64,000 bases of DNA from Candidatus Photodesmus katoptron Akat1 (GTDB lineage Bacteria; Pseudomonadota; Gammaproteobacteria; Enterobacterales; Vibrionaceae), in NCBI RefSeq assembly GCF_000478685.1, contig NZ_AMSD01000002.1, positions 248,001-312,000 on the forward strand. Direction: 5' to 3'. This document shows positions 1 to 10,860 of this stretch, one piece after another. Below the pieces are notes generated by a model. That model saw nothing but the letters and a program-made list of their open reading frames with translations, searched no databases and had not been told where the DNA came from. The translations under genes and the position numbers were made by a program. The first letter of the stretch is position 1. Every line of letters begins with the position of its first letter.

Positions 1-970
1 AAAAAAATCCAATAGTAACAGCAACTTTTGAAGTAATTTTTGCACCTTTTAGATTTCTTTTTCCAAGCTGATGACCAACACGTATGCTAACTGCAACACC
101 AATACTCATTGGCAACATAAATATTAATGATGAAAAATTAATTGCAATTTGATGAGCTGAAACTACATTAGGTCCTAATGGAGCTATAAATAAGGCAACT
201 ATTGCAAATAGAGTGACTTCGATAAATGTTGCAGCCCCAATTGGTATCCCTAATTTAAATAGCTTTATAATTGATTGTACTCTTGGTTTATAGAAATGAA
301 AAAACAATTGGATATGCGCAATACGTTTAGATATTAAAATATAAATTAATAACATTATAAACATTAACCAGTAAACGATGGAAGTAGCTATACCACAACC
401 TATACTTCCTAATTTAGGAAGACCAAACTTACCATATACCAACATCCAATTTATTGGGATATTTATTATTAATCCAATAATTCCAATAACCATAGCAGGT
501 TTTGTTAGAGATAAACCATCAGTTAAGCTACGCAAAGTTTGAAATAATAAGCAGGCAGGTACAGAAAATATCATTGCGTATATATAACCACTAATTTTTA
601 TCGTTATTAATGGTTCAAGTTTTACGATATCTAAAATTGTTCTTATTTGCAAAAGAATCATAATAATCGGAATAGAACAAATAATAGCAAGGCTAATCCC
701 TTGTTGTATTTCGAAAGGTATCTTAATTTGCTGATCAGAACCATTCAGTTGAGCTACTATTGGTACTAAAGCTGTTAATAAACCAGCACCAAATAAAATC
801 AAAGGCAACCAAATACTAGATGCAATAGCAACAGCAGCCATGTCGATAGTACTTACGCCCCCCGCCATAATTGTATCAACAAAGTTCATACTAGTTTGCG
901 AAATAGATGCAATTAATACAGGCACAGCCAGTTTAATTAAATTATACATTTCATTTTTATAGCTATGCAT
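1..970 (-). CDS. norM: MATE-family multidrug/Na+ efflux pump (NorM/MdtK), 3' part beyond window
   Basis: Integral membrane exporter that expels cationic drugs and dyes in exchange for Na+ or H+. The reverse strand is open from an ATG at 970 to the left edge, about 323 codons of a family that is usually near 456. The N-terminus reads MHSYKNEMYNLIKLAVPVLI, followed by a SQTSMNFVDTIMAGG stretch, the first-helix signature of NorM, and the last readable part (RNLKGAKITSKVAVT) fits the middle of the protein. No stop was found in the parts I translated. It is divergent from the riboflavin synthase gene, the same pairing as mdtK-ribE in E. coli, which supports the call. The C-terminal third lies outside the window, so completeness cannot be judged. 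Confidence 0.85.
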   Translation of the reverse strand, partial: MHSYKNEMYNLIKLAVPVLIASISQTSMNFVDTIMAGGVSTIDMAAVAIASSIWLPLILFGAGLLTALVPIVAQLNGSDQQIKIPFEIQQGISLAIICSIPIIMILLQIRTILDIVKLEPLITIKISGYIYAMIFSVPACLLFQTLRSLTDGLSLTKPAMVIGIIGLIINIPINWMLVYGKFGLPKLGSIGCGIATSIVYWLMFIMLLIYILISKRIAHIQLFFHFYKPRVQSIIKLFKLGIPIGAATFIEVTLFAIVALFIAPLGPNVVSAHQIAINFSSLIFMLPMSIGVAVSIRVGHQLGKRNLKGAKITSKVAVTIGFF

Positions 971-1098
971 AGTGCTTCTTCCTAATTCGCAGGTATTAAA
1001 GTTTGATAAAATATAGAATATTACTTCTTATGAATCTTGATTAGAATAATAAAAAAATGTCATACTTAGTGCTATTGAAAACTTGCAGATTTTTTAAA

Positions 1099-1725
1099 AT
1101 GTTTACTGGTATTGTACAAGGTATGGCAAAGTTAGTTTCGGTTGAGAAAAAAAAGAACTTTCGAACTCATACTATTGAATTATTAGGAATGATGAACGAT
1201 GGTCTTATGGTAGGAAATTCTGTTGCCCATAACGGCTGTTGTTTAACAGTAACTCACATTGATGGTAATCTAGTTTCATTTGATATAATAGAAACAACCC
1301 TTAGGTTAACTAATCTTGGTGAGTTAACTGAGGGAATGTTGGTGAATATAGAAAGAGCTGTTAAATTTGGAGATGAAATTGGTGGCCATTGTATATCTGG
1401 ACATATTTCACTTACAAGTAAAATTGATAAACTTATTGAAACTGAGAATAATCTTACTATTTGCTTTACAGTCCCATTATATTCAGTGCCATATGTCTTA
1501 GAGAAAGGCTATATTGCGTTAGATGGTTGTTCATTAACAATAGGGAAAATTGAAGGTCAATGTATTAGTGTTCATTTAATCCCTGAAACATTAAAACGTA
1601 CTTTATTTGGCAAACGTAAGGTAGGTGATAGAATTAATGTTGAATTTGATTCTCAAACTCAAGCTATAGTTAATACGGTTAAGCAGTTGTTTATAGAAAA
1701 AAATAGTTTTTTTAAAACCGGATAA
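1099..1725 (+). CDS. ribE: riboflavin synthase, alpha subunit
   Basis: Dismutates two molecules of 6,7-dimethyl-8-ribityllumazine into riboflavin, the last step of riboflavin synthesis in the cytoplasm. The 208-residue protein starts MFTGIVQGMAKL, the family's invariant N-terminus, so I use the ATG at 1099 and not the in-frame ATG 42 bases upstream; no good Shine-Dalgarno is visible at either. Two tandem lumazine-binding repeats are seen: the first contains VAHNGCCLTV, the second IALDGCSLTI, with HLIPETLKRT near the end. Length matches E. coli (213). It stands alone, divergent from the MATE gene as in E. coli and convergent with topA. I see no FMN riboswitch in front of it. Confidence 0.97.
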   Translation: MFTGIVQGMAKLVSVEKKKNFRTHTIELLGMMNDGLMVGNSVAHNGCCLTVTHIDGNLVSFDIIETTLRLTNLGELTEGMLVNIERAVKFGDEIGGHCISGHISLTSKIDKLIETENNLTICFTVPLYSVPYVLEKGYIALDGCSLTIGKIEGQCISVHLIPETLKRTLFGKRKVGDRINVEFDSQTQAIVNTVKQLFIEKNSFFKTG

Positions 1726-1793
1726 TAATTTTATTTGCTTTCTTTATGTCTGTTTTTCGAGGTTAACAGTTTTTATCTAAATAGTTTCTTGGT

Positions 1794-4436
1794 TTATTTG
1801 CTTCTATTTAGAGTTTTTTTTCGTGTGTCCATAATTTCCCATTTTCCTTCAATATAGAAGCTACTCCAACCAGAAGGTTTTCCGTTTAATTCGGAACGAA
1901 CATAGGTTTCTTTTGATTTACGGCTAAAACGAATTACTGTAGAAAGACCACTAGGATCTTCACTTGGAGCCAATGTTAAATACAAAAGCTTAGAGTGTAG
2001 GCGCTCTTTAAAGTTAATTAGTTCCTTAACTAATGGGGCTCTTGTTTCACGAGATTTTGGGAAATTACTTGCTGCCATGAACAAACCAGAAGCACCATCA
2101 CGTAATATAAAATAAGCATTTGAATCTTTGCAAGGTAGTTCAGGGAAGTGTATTGGTTCTAATTTTGGCGGTGCTACTTCGCCATTTTTTAAAATTTTTC
2201 TAGTATTTTTACAATCACTGCTAGTGCAGTCCATATATTTCCCAAATCGACCGTTTTTGAGTAGCATATCAGCATTGCATTTATCGCATTTAATAAGAGG
2301 ACCAGAATAACCTTGTCCTTTAAATTGTCCAATTTCAATAATATAGCCAGTACATGATGAATTGCTTCCACAAAGGTGTATTTTATGTTTATCGTCAATA
2401 AAGTATGCATCCATTGCCATTTTACAGTTTTGACAACGTTTTTTAGCTCGCAAAGCAGCAGTTTCTGATTCTTCTGATAAGATGTTGTTATTCCAATTTT
2501 CTTTGCTCAGATTAATTGTGGTTTTACAACGATCCTTTGGTAATAATTCATATCCAGAACAGCTTAAGAATACTCCAGTTGATGCTATTCTAACTACCAT
2601 TGGTCGTGTGCATGTTGGACATGGTATATTAGTTTCTACTATATAGTTTGGTTTCATTCCACCATATTTGATATCTTTTCCTGCTCGTTGTAAATCATGA
2701 GTAAAATCATTAAAAAAGCCATCTAGAATAGTTTTCCAATTGGCATTACCTTCAGCGATCTGATCAAGCTGTTTTTCCATTCTAGCTGTGAAATTATAGT
2801 TCATTAAATCAACAAAGCTAGTATTTAGACGATCTGTAACAATCTCTCCCATTTTTTCTGAATAAAATCGGCGTTGTTCTAATTTCACATAACCACGTTC
2901 TTGAATAGTAGAAATAATTGCAGAATAGGTTGATGGTCGACCAATTCCTTTTTTTTCAAGTTCTTTAACAAGAGAGGCTTCGGTAAAACGAGTTGGTGGT
3001 TTTGTAAAACGTTGCTTGGTTTTTATATGATTAAATTTCAATTTATCTCCAATCTGAACTGTTGGAAGTAATTTTTCTTCATTTTGTTTTCCAAATGGGC
3101 GTTGAACACGTGTCCATCCATCAAATTTTAAGATTCGCCCCTTAGATTGTAATATATATTTTTCTGCTTTTACATAAATCTTTGTTAAATGATATTGAGC
3201 TTCTGTCATTTGGCATGAAATAAATTGATTCCAGATTAATGTATATAATTTACATGCATCTTGATCCATGTTTTTTAATTTCTGAGCTTGGACTGTAATA
3301 TCTGAAGGACGAATAGCTTCATGGGCTTCTTGTGCACCTGGTTTATTATTATATATGTTAGATTTAATTGGTAAATATGATTTCCCGAATTCATTAACAA
3401 TATATTTACGTGCCGATTCTATGCTTTCAACACTCAAATTGGTAGAGTCAGTACGCATATACGTGATGTAACCTGCTTCATAAAGTTTTTGAGATAAAAT
3501 CATAGTCCTTTTGACACTGTATCCTAATATTGTGCTTGCTGCTTGTTGCAATGTCGAAGTAATATATGGAGCAGGTGCTTTTTTTAAAGTTGATTTATCT
3601 TCTCGGTTACAAACTTCGTATTCTGCATTTTTTAATATTTTAGTAATTAATTTAGTTTCAGCTTTGTTAGCTACTTTTAGAGTTAGATTATTTTTTTTTA
3701 TAACTTGCAAGCAAAGACAATTATTATTTTTAGTTAATGTATTCACATAAATATCCCAAAATTCTTCTGGAATAAATGTTTTGATTTTTTGCTCTCGTTC
3801 GACTAAAATTTTGACTGCGACAGATTGAACTCTCCCTGCAGATAAACCTCTAGCAATCTTTTTCCATAATAAAGGTGAAACCATAAATCCAACAATACGA
3901 TCCATAAATCGACGTGCTTGCTGTGCATTTACTCCATTCATATTTAAGTCAATAGGTTGTTTAAATGCTTGTTGAATGGAGTTTTTTGTAATTTCATTAA
4001 ATACTACGCGTTTATAACGACCTTTATCCCCTCCGATAATTTCTTGAAGATGCCAAGCTATAGCTTCTCCTTCTCGATCTAAATCAGTTGCAAGGTAAAT
4101 ATTGTCGACATTTTTTGCTAATTCTTTTAATTCAGATACAATTTTTTCTTTACCTGGAAGGATTTGGTAATTTGCTGTCCATCCGTGAAATGGATTAATA
4201 CCTATTTTTTTAATCAGAGTATTCTGTTTGTTTTCTTTTTTAATTCGTGTTTTTTCTTCAATAGTCATCCCTTTAGTAGAAAGGGTATCTGTTTTGTTTC
4301 CTGAATAACTTTTTCCTGTTTTTGGAAGATCACGAACATGACCAATACTAGATTTTACGATAAAATCTTTACCAAGATATTGGTTTATGGTTTTTGCTTT
4401 CGCAGGAGATTCGACTACGACGAGTGATTTACTCAT
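1794..4436 (-). CDS. topA: DNA topoisomerase I (type IA)
   Basis: Relaxes negative supercoils through a 5'-phosphotyrosine link. The 880 residues (E. coli 865) show the TOPRIM start [14 protein letters not shown] at 4-17, the acidic triad in [13 protein letters not shown] (D118, D120, E122), and the catalytic tyrosine in [10 protein letters not shown] at about Y326. The C-terminal third holds three four-cysteine zinc ribbons, starting CPTC, CQNC and CDKC, and ends in a basic tail, so the full enterobacterial/Vibrio domain set is kept despite genome reduction. Convergent with ribE; aroA lies upstream on the same strand after a 169-bp gap. The E. coli neighbours yciN and cysB are absent. The start fits the family consensus [11 protein letters not shown]. 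Confidence 0.98.
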   Translation of the reverse strand: MSKSLVVVESPAKAKTINQYLGKDFIVKSSIGHVRDLPKTGKSYSGNKTDTLSTKGMTIEEKTRIKKENKQNTLIKKIGINPFHGWTANYQILPGKEKIVSELKELAKNVDNIYLATDLDREGEAIAWHLQEIIGGDKGRYKRVVFNEITKNSIQQAFKQPIDLNMNGVNAQQARRFMDRIVGFMVSPLLWKKIARGLSAGRVQSVAVKILVEREQKIKTFIPEEFWDIYVNTLTKNNNCLCLQVIKKNNLTLKVANKAETKLITKILKNAEYEVCNREDKSTLKKAPAPYITSTLQQAASTILGYSVKRTMILSQKLYEAGYITYMRTDSTNLSVESIESARKYIVNEFGKSYLPIKSNIYNNKPGAQEAHEAIRPSDITVQAQKLKNMDQDACKLYTLIWNQFISCQMTEAQYHLTKIYVKAEKYILQSKGRILKFDGWTRVQRPFGKQNEEKLLPTVQIGDKLKFNHIKTKQRFTKPPTRFTEASLVKELEKKGIGRPSTYSAIISTIQERGYVKLEQRRFYSEKMGEIVTDRLNTSFVDLMNYNFTARMEKQLDQIAEGNANWKTILDGFFNDFTHDLQRAGKDIKYGGMKPNYIVETNIPCPTCTRPMVVRIASTGVFLSCSGYELLPKDRCKTTINLSKENWNNNILSEESETAALRAKKRCQNCKMAMDAYFIDDKHKIHLCGSNSSCTGYIIEIGQFKGQGYSGPLIKCDKCNADMLLKNGRFGKYMDCTSSDCKNTRKILKNGEVAPPKLEPIHFPELPCKDSNAYFILRDGASGLFMAASNFPKSRETRAPLVKELINFKERLHSKLLYLTLAPSEDPSGLSTVIRFSRKSKETYVRSELNGKPSGWSSFYIEGKWEIMDTRKKTLNRSK

Positions 4437-4605
4437 AATTCAAATACCTTTAAGGAATAATATAAGATAAGTTTCTATCAATTAATAATAGTGTACTGTT
4501 ATTTTTAAAATAAATATTTTTCTGAAAATCCTGTTCTTTAAACTTCTTTTATTAAAAAAGTGCTGTTTTTTAATATAAAAAAAAGGTGTTCATTACTGAG
4601 AAATT

Positions 4606-5889
4606 CTAACAGGTTAATTTAAGTAATTCATCGAAGTAATTAGGGAAAGTTTTTGATACACATGTGAAGTTTTTAATAGTTATAGGCATACTACCTAATG
4701 CGATTAAAGAAAAGCACATGGCAATTCGATGGTCATTATATGTATTTATAGCAATATGCCTAAACCATCTAGCTGGATTAATACTAATATAATCCTTTCC
4801 TTGTTTAACTGTAATCCCCAATTTTTTTAATTCTGTTGCCATAGCAAATAAACGATCACTTTCTTTCAATCGCCAGTTGTATACATTGCGTACAGTAGTT
4901 ATACCTTCAGAAAATAATCCTGCTATCAAAATAGTCATAGCAGAATCTGGCATATGGTTATAATCCATGTCTATTCCGTTAAGTTGGCTAACATGAGAGA
5001 TGATATGATTTTCCCCCCATTCAATTTTTGCCCCCATTTTTTCTAGTACATAAGCAAATTCAATGTCACCTTGAATACTCTTTTTAGAGATACCTTTAAC
5101 TTTAACTTTTCCACCTTTAATTGCTCCAGCAGCAAGGAAATAGGATGCTGATGAAGCATCACTTTCTATTAAAAACTCACCAGGAGAAATATACGATTGG
5201 TATTTAGGAACTATAAATTCTTGGTAATTATTATTAATTATGTTAATACCAAAAATTTTCATGATATTTAATGTAATATTTATATAGGGTTTTGATACTA
5301 AATAATTTTCAACTTTTATAATAATCTTCTTTTCTATCAAAGGAGTTAACATTAAAATAGCACTTAAAAATTGGCTGGAAACAGAAGAATTAATAAAAAT
5401 ACAATTTCCTTTTAAAGTATTACCAGTAATTTTTATAGGTGGATACCCTTTATTTTTTAAATATTCAATTTTAGCCCCTATTTTATGCAAAGCTTGAACC
5501 AAGTGAAAGATGGGACGTTTATTCATGCTCTTATCACCAGTTAATATATATTCTCCTTGACTCAAACATAAAATTGCTGTCAATGGTCTCATTGCTGTTC
5601 CTGCATTACCAAGAAAAAGGTTTAACCTCCCTTTAGGTGTACTAAATACTTTACCTAATCCTTCTATTTCGCATTTTTTTTTATTTTTGGTTAAGTGATA
5701 GGAAACACCTAATTTAGATAAAGCATTTAGCATATAATAAGTATCATCACTATCTAGAAGATTAATTAAACGAGTATTACCTTTAGCTAAAGCAGCTAGC
5801 AATAATGCTCTATTGGATATACTTTTTGAACCAGGTAATTGAATTTCGCCATTGATTTTTTGAATAGGTTGTAAAATAAGGTTTTTCAT
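4606..5889 (-). CDS. aroA: 3-phosphoshikimate 1-carboxyvinyltransferase (EPSP synthase)
   Basis: Transfers the enolpyruvyl group of PEP to shikimate-3-phosphate, the sixth step of the shikimate pathway, so aromatic precursor synthesis appears to be kept. The 427 residues match E. coli AroA in length. Visible signatures: [16 protein letters not shown] at 18-33 with the shikimate-phosphate-binding lysine, serine and arginine (K22, S23, R27); [11 protein letters not shown], the PEP-site glycine loop; and [14 protein letters not shown] with a catalytic-region arginine. In E. coli aroA follows serC; here it lies upstream of topA on the same strand and serC is not in the window, so the neighbourhood is rearranged. 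It is divergent from infA across a 380-bp gap. Confidence 0.97.
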   Translation of the reverse strand: MKNLILQPIQKINGEIQLPGSKSISNRALLLAALAKGNTRLINLLDSDDTYYMLNALSKLGVSYHLTKNKKKCEIEGLGKVFSTPKGRLNLFLGNAGTAMRPLTAILCLSQGEYILTGDKSMNKRPIFHLVQALHKIGAKIEYLKNKGYPPIKITGNTLKGNCIFINSSVSSQFLSAILMLTPLIEKKIIIKVENYLVSKPYINITLNIMKIFGINIINNNYQEFIVPKYQSYISPGEFLIESDASSASYFLAAGAIKGGKVKVKGISKKSIQGDIEFAYVLEKMGAKIEWGENHIISHVSQLNGIDMDYNHMPDSAMTILIAGLFSEGITTVRNVYNWRLKESDRLFAMATELKKLGITVKQGKDYISINPARWFRHIAINTYNDHRIAMCFSLIALGSMPITIKNFTCVSKTFPNYFDELLKLTC

Positions 5890-6488
<599 letters not shown>

Positions 6489-6566
6489 TTGTTTATTTTA
6501 TTGCTACTATAATTATTTAGTTTAACTTTTTATTTTTTAAAATTTAAAATTATTAGCGTATTATTA

Positions 6567-7970
6567 TTATTTTCGACGCCAATTTGTTCCTGTTTTTGTA
6601 TCCTCTAAAATAATGCCCATTTGCTCTAGTTTATTTCGTGCTATGTCTGCATTAACCCAATCTTTTAAAGCACGTAAATCATTACGATGTTTAATAAGAG
6701 TTTCAATCTCTGAAAGTTGATTTTTATTTATATTCTTTTTCTTTCCTTTTAAAAAAGTTTCTGGTTTTTGGTAAAGAATACCAATTATATTTGCAAGTTT
6801 AAGCATTAAATTTCCAAGAGCACTAGCCTTATAGATATTATTAGTTTTAAGTTGATTAATATGGTGAGCCATATCGAATAAAATAGAGTAAGCTATTGGC
6901 GTGTTAAAGTCATCATCCATCGCATTAATAAAACGAGTTGCATAATATTTTTCATCTTTAGTGCTGATTGGGATATCCATATTCAAATCTAGTAAAGAAG
7001 TATATAAGCGTTTTAAAGAAGAATTTGCCTGTTTTAGGCTTTCTTTAGTATAGTTAAGTTTCTTACGGTAATGTCCTGATGTTAAAAAATAACGTAAAGT
7101 TTCGGGATTATATTGTTGTAATAACTCACGGATTGTAAAGAAATTACCTAGAGATTTAGACATTTTTTCTTGATTAATCATCATCATGCCAGTATGCATC
7201 CAAGTATTTACATACTGAGTATCATTTGCGCAGCATGATTGTGCAATTTCATTTTCATGGTGAGGGAATTTAAGATCAGATCCGCCTCCATGGATATCAA
7301 AATGCTTACCTAGAATTGCAGAGTTCATCGCTGAACATTCAATATGCCAACCTGGACGTCCCATACCCCAAGGTGCATTCCAAGCAGGTTCTCCAGGTTT
7401 TGACATTTTCCATAATACAAAATCTAGTGGATTACGCTTCGTTTTTTGAGTATCAATAGTAATGTCTATCCGTAACTTTTTAAGATTTTGATTTGATAGT
7501 TTTCCATAATTAATAGTATGATGGCACTTACTAACATCAAACAAAACATCTCCATTATTACCTATATAACCGAAACCACGCTTTATTAATTTTCTGATAA
7601 AATTTATGATTTCCTTTATATATTGGGTTGCATGAGGTTCAATATCAGGTCTATTAATATTTAATTTATCAAAGTCATTGTGCATTTCAGAAATCAAGCG
7701 TTGAGTAAGAGATTTACATGATTCACCATTTTCAGAAGCACGATTAATGATCTTATCATCAATATCAGTAATATTCCTTACAAATGTCAGTTCATAACCT
7801 AGGTATCGTAGATAGCGAGAGACTATATCAAAAGATAAGAACGTACGAGCATGGCCAATATGACAAAGGTCATAAACAGTTACCCCACAGACATACATCC
7901 CAACTTTATTATCAGAAATCGGTTTAAATTTTTCTTTTTGTTTTGTTAGTGTGTTATATATTCTTAGCAT
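6567..7970 (-). CDS. cysS: cysteinyl-tRNA synthetase
   Basis: Class I synthetase that charges tRNA-Cys; cytoplasmic, zinc-dependent. The 467 residues (E. coli 461) carry the zinc ligand C28 in [10 protein letters not shown], the HIGH motif at 37-40 (CHIGHARTF), further zinc-site residues in WHIECSAMN and the FPHHENE region, and the KMSKS loop ([11 protein letters not shown]). The C-terminal anticodon-binding domain is complete, ending in NWRRK like the family. It is divergent from lpxH, as the cysS/ppiB-lpxH locus is in E. coli, but ppiB has been lost from the 159-bp spacer. The start codon at 7970 gives [13 protein letters not shown], the normal N-terminus. Confidence 0.98.
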   Translation of the reverse strand: MLRIYNTLTKQKEKFKPISDNKVGMYVCGVTVYDLCHIGHARTFLSFDIVSRYLRYLGYELTFVRNITDIDDKIINRASENGESCKSLTQRLISEMHNDFDKLNINRPDIEPHATQYIKEIINFIRKLIKRGFGYIGNNGDVLFDVSKCHHTINYGKLSNQNLKKLRIDITIDTQKTKRNPLDFVLWKMSKPGEPAWNAPWGMGRPGWHIECSAMNSAILGKHFDIHGGGSDLKFPHHENEIAQSCCANDTQYVNTWMHTGMMMINQEKMSKSLGNFFTIRELLQQYNPETLRYFLTSGHYRKKLNYTKESLKQANSSLKRLYTSLLDLNMDIPISTKDEKYYATRFINAMDDDFNTPIAYSILFDMAHHINQLKTNNIYKASALGNLMLKLANIIGILYQKPETFLKGKKKNINKNQLSEIETLIKHRNDLRALKDWVNADIARNKLEQMGIILEDTKTGTNWRRK

Positions 7971-8129
7971 GACATTTTTATTAGTGATTAAGGTTTTTTT
8001 TCATTAGAGGTGTTTTTTATCTACTATTTCTATCTGTATACTCTACAATTATTATTAGTTTTTTAAAACTTATTACTTATTTGAATAATTTTATTTGAAG
8101 GATCAGCTAGCTGGTATACGACTCTTATC

Positions 8130-8855
8130 ATGACTATATTATTTATTTCAGATCTTCACTTAACACCTTTATTGCCTAAAATTACTAATTGTTTTATTAG
8201 GTTTATGCGTGAAGAAGCTTCTAAAGCTGATAGAGTATATGTATTGGGTGATCTATTTGATTTTTGGGTTGGCGACGATGATAATTCCAGCTTTGCTACA
8301 CTAATTAAAGATGAGCTTAAAAAATTGACTAGTTCAGGTGTTCCATGTTTTTTTATTAGAGGTAATAGAGATTTCTTAATTGGTACACGTTTTGCCGAAT
8401 ATACAGGAATACGATTACTTTCAGATGAAGCAGTTATAGATTTATATGATCGTAAAGCAGTTATTTTACATGGTGATACTTTATGTACACGTGATGTAAA
8501 ATATCTAAAATATCGACAAAAAGTTAGAAAACCCTGGTTGAAATGGTTATTTAATTGCATTCCTGTATATTTTAAGAGGATTATTATAAATAAAATTCAA
8601 TCTAATGTTAGGGGAAAAAAGAAGTTTAAATCATTGGATATTATGGATGTGACAGCTAGTGAGGTTGAAAAAGTTTTTGATTTACATAATGTTGATTTAA
8701 TGATTCATGGTCATACGCATATACCAAACATTCATCAATTAAATACAGACAAAGGTAATAAAATTAGAATTGTTCTTGGAGATTGGAATCATCATGGATC
8801 TATTTTGTTTTACTATAAAAATAGATATGAATTGCAAATTCGTCCTTTCGACTAA
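8130..8855 (+). CDS. lpxH: UDP-2,3-diacylglucosamine pyrophosphohydrolase
   Basis: Cuts UDP-2,3-diacylglucosamine to lipid X and UMP, the fourth step of lipid A synthesis, at the inner face of the cytoplasmic membrane. The 241 residues (E. coli 240) show the calcineurin-like metallophosphatase set in order: ISDLHL at the N-terminus, GDLFDFWVGDD, RGNRDFL, LHGDTLC and IHGHTHIPN. All metal-binding aspartates and histidines of these motifs are present, so the enzyme should be active. This implies an outer membrane with lipid A. It is divergent from cysS and convergent with cmoB. Confidence 0.97.
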   Translation: MTILFISDLHLTPLLPKITNCFIRFMREEASKADRVYVLGDLFDFWVGDDDNSSFATLIKDELKKLTSSGVPCFFIRGNRDFLIGTRFAEYTGIRLLSDEAVIDLYDRKAVILHGDTLCTRDVKYLKYRQKVRKPWLKWLFNCIPVYFKRIIINKIQSNVRGKKKFKSLDIMDVTASEVEKVFDLHNVDLMIHGHTHIPNIHQLNTDKGNKIRIVLGDWNHHGSILFYYKNRYELQIRPFD

Positions 8856-8906
8856 AATAAAATGCTTGTTTCATCTTAACGTAACGGTCAGTATCTATTA
8901 AGATAT

Positions 8907-9878
8907 TTAAGGTTTGTTAGCAATTAATATTGTTCGTTTTGGAGCTGGATAGCCTTCAATTGTTTTACTAGAATCTTTAGTATCTAGATAGTTACATAAT
9001 GAATTATGCATCATCCATTTGGTTTGACGCTGTTCATTAATGTTCGTAGTTTGTGTATTTACAATTCGTATGTTTTTAAATCCTGTTTTTCTAAGCCATA
9101 TTTTCAATACAGATGCTGAAGGAATAAAATATATGTTGCGCATTTGAGCATAGCGATCTACTGGAAAAAGTACTGTATTTTGATCTCCTTCAATTACTAG
9201 CGTTTCGAGAACTAATTCACCTTTTGATCTAAGCTGATCTTTAAGTTGAATAAGATGATCAATAGGAGACCGACGATGATATAATACTCCCATGCTAAAA
9301 ACCGTATCAAAAGCTTTAAGTTTTGGAAGTTGCTCAATACCTAAAGGTAATAGGTGAGTTCGTTGATCATTCCCAAGTAGTTTTCTAATTGCTTCAAATT
9401 GAATAAAACATAATCGAGAAGGATCAATTCCTATAGACAACTGAGTATCTTCACCTACTGTACGCCAGAGATGGTAACCATTGCCACAACCAACATCTAA
9501 GATTACACGATTTTTTAGGTTTGATATATGTGGGAGCAAACGATTCCATTTCCAATCACTATGCCATTCAGAATCAATATAAATATCATATATAGAATAT
9601 GGACCTTTCCTCCATGGAGAAAGACTTTTTAATAATTGTTCTATTTGTTTAAGCCTTCCTGCATTTATCATGTGATTATTAGATATAGAAACTGAGTATT
9701 TTAAGTCAATATTATCCGGTATGGTATCCGGAATTTTATTTAAAATTTTAATCCAATGATTAAAATTTGAGTTCTTAGCATTTATCCAATATGTTAATTG
9801 TTTAGGTAAAGTATTTAACCAAGGTTGAAGAGAAGTAGTTTGAGAGATAACTTCATAAAAACTAGAAAAATTAATCAT
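8907..9878 (-). CDS. cmoB: tRNA U34 carboxymethyltransferase
   Basis: Transfers a carboxymethyl group from carboxy-S-adenosylmethionine to 5-hydroxyuridine at the wobble position, giving cmo5U34 in tRNAs that read NNU/A/G boxes. The length of 323 residues equals that of E. coli CmoB. The Rossmann methyltransferase signature DVGCGNGYHLWR lies at 128-139, followed by SMGVLYHRRSPIDHL and the C-terminal KWMMHNSLCNYLD and GYPAPKRTI blocks typical of CmoB. It follows cmoA on the same strand after 30 bases, the usual operon order, so the two steps are probably co-expressed. Keeping this pathway fits a small tRNA set that must read several codons with one anticodon. Confidence 0.97.
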   Translation of the reverse strand: MINFSSFYEVISQTTSLQPWLNTLPKQLTYWINAKNSNFNHWIKILNKIPDTIPDNIDLKYSVSISNNHMINAGRLKQIEQLLKSLSPWRKGPYSIYDIYIDSEWHSDWKWNRLLPHISNLKNRVILDVGCGNGYHLWRTVGEDTQLSIGIDPSRLCFIQFEAIRKLLGNDQRTHLLPLGIEQLPKLKAFDTVFSMGVLYHRRSPIDHLIQLKDQLRSKGELVLETLVIEGDQNTVLFPVDRYAQMRNIYFIPSASVLKIWLRKTGFKNIRIVNTQTTNINEQRQTKWMMHNSLCNYLDTKDSSKTIEGYPAPKRTILIANKP

Positions 9879-9908
9879 TTTTACATATTAAATGAATATA
9901 AATGAAAG

Positions 9909-10646
9909 TTATTTAATTGCAATCATAGCACCAAAATTAAAATATTGGAACCAAGTTTCATTGCTTGAAAAACCAATATCCTTAAATCGTATTTTATGGG
10001 TTTTTATTGAATCTGGATATATTACATTTTCAAGTGCGATGAGCTTTTGTTTTATTTCTAGTTCACTATATCCATTTTTGCGTTTAAAATCATGGTGAAG
10101 TTTGATTAAAAGTTTATTTAAAACGTCATTTTCAAAAATATACTTTTCAGATAAAATTAAAATTCCACCAGAACGAAGACCTGAGTAGATGTTTTCGAGT
10201 AAGCTTTGTCTATCTTTTGGATTAATAAATTGTAGTGTAAAATTTAGTACAACAACGGAAGCATTAGTAATTTTAACATTACGAATATCTGCTTTAATCA
10301 CTTTAATTGGAATAGTTAATTGATGTTTGTTAAGATACGCTTTGCAACGTTGTACCATGGCATTTGAACTATCTACTGCGATAATCCGGCATCCTTTTTG
10401 ATTAATTTGATTATGCATTGAAATCGTTGCGGCACCTAATGAACAACCTAGATCATATATTCTTGAATAGGGTTTAGCGAAGCGTTTTGCCAATATACCA
10501 ATGGTTGAGATAATATTATTGTATCCTGGAATAGAACGTTGAATCATGTTTGGAAAGACTTGAGCTACTTGTTCATTAAAAGTAAAGTCAGTAACTCTAT
10601 CAACTAATGTTGAAAAAAGAGTGTCTTTATTGTCATTCATATCCAT
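9909..10646 (-). CDS. cmoA: carboxy-S-adenosyl-L-methionine synthase
   Basis: Makes carboxy-SAM from SAM and prephenate for use by CmoB. The 245 residues (E. coli 247) carry the SAM-binding DLGCSLGAATIS at 65-76, and the conserved FPNMIQRSIPGYNNII and VVLNFTLQF segments, with HHDFKRKNGYSELEI in the C-terminal half. It is the first gene of a two-gene unit with cmoB and is divergent from aspS across 214 bp, the same neighbourhood (cmoAB next to aspS-ruvC) as in related gammaproteobacteria. Prephenate comes from the shikimate pathway, and aroA is present in this window. The start gives MDMNDNKDTLFS, which fits the short N-terminus of the family. Confidence 0.97.
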   Translation of the reverse strand: MDMNDNKDTLFSTLVDRVTDFTFNEQVAQVFPNMIQRSIPGYNNIISTIGILAKRFAKPYSRIYDLGCSLGAATISMHNQINQKGCRIIAVDSSNAMVQRCKAYLNKHQLTIPIKVIKADIRNVKITNASVVVLNFTLQFINPKDRQSLLENIYSGLRSGGILILSEKYIFENDVLNKLLIKLHHDFKRKNGYSELEIKQKLIALENVIYPDSIKTHKIRFKDIGFSSNETWFQYFNFGAMIAIK

Positions 10647-10860
10647 TGCTGTCTGTCATATTTTGAAAGGTAATTTATATGGCAGATTATTTAATATTGT
10701 CATCTTAAATACAAAGAATATTTTCGATATTTTAAATATATTATAATTGATTAAGTCATGTATATTTATTTTAGACTAGCTTTAACCTTTCTTATTCAGT
10801 AGTGAGAATGTTCATAAAAATGTATGATATTTAAAGGATTATATTTTAGAGAGATTTTTA

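Noticed and set aside
8156-8560. 134-codon minus-strand open frame inside lpxH
   Set aside because: Complete overlap with a gene of certain identity; no motif or ribosome site.
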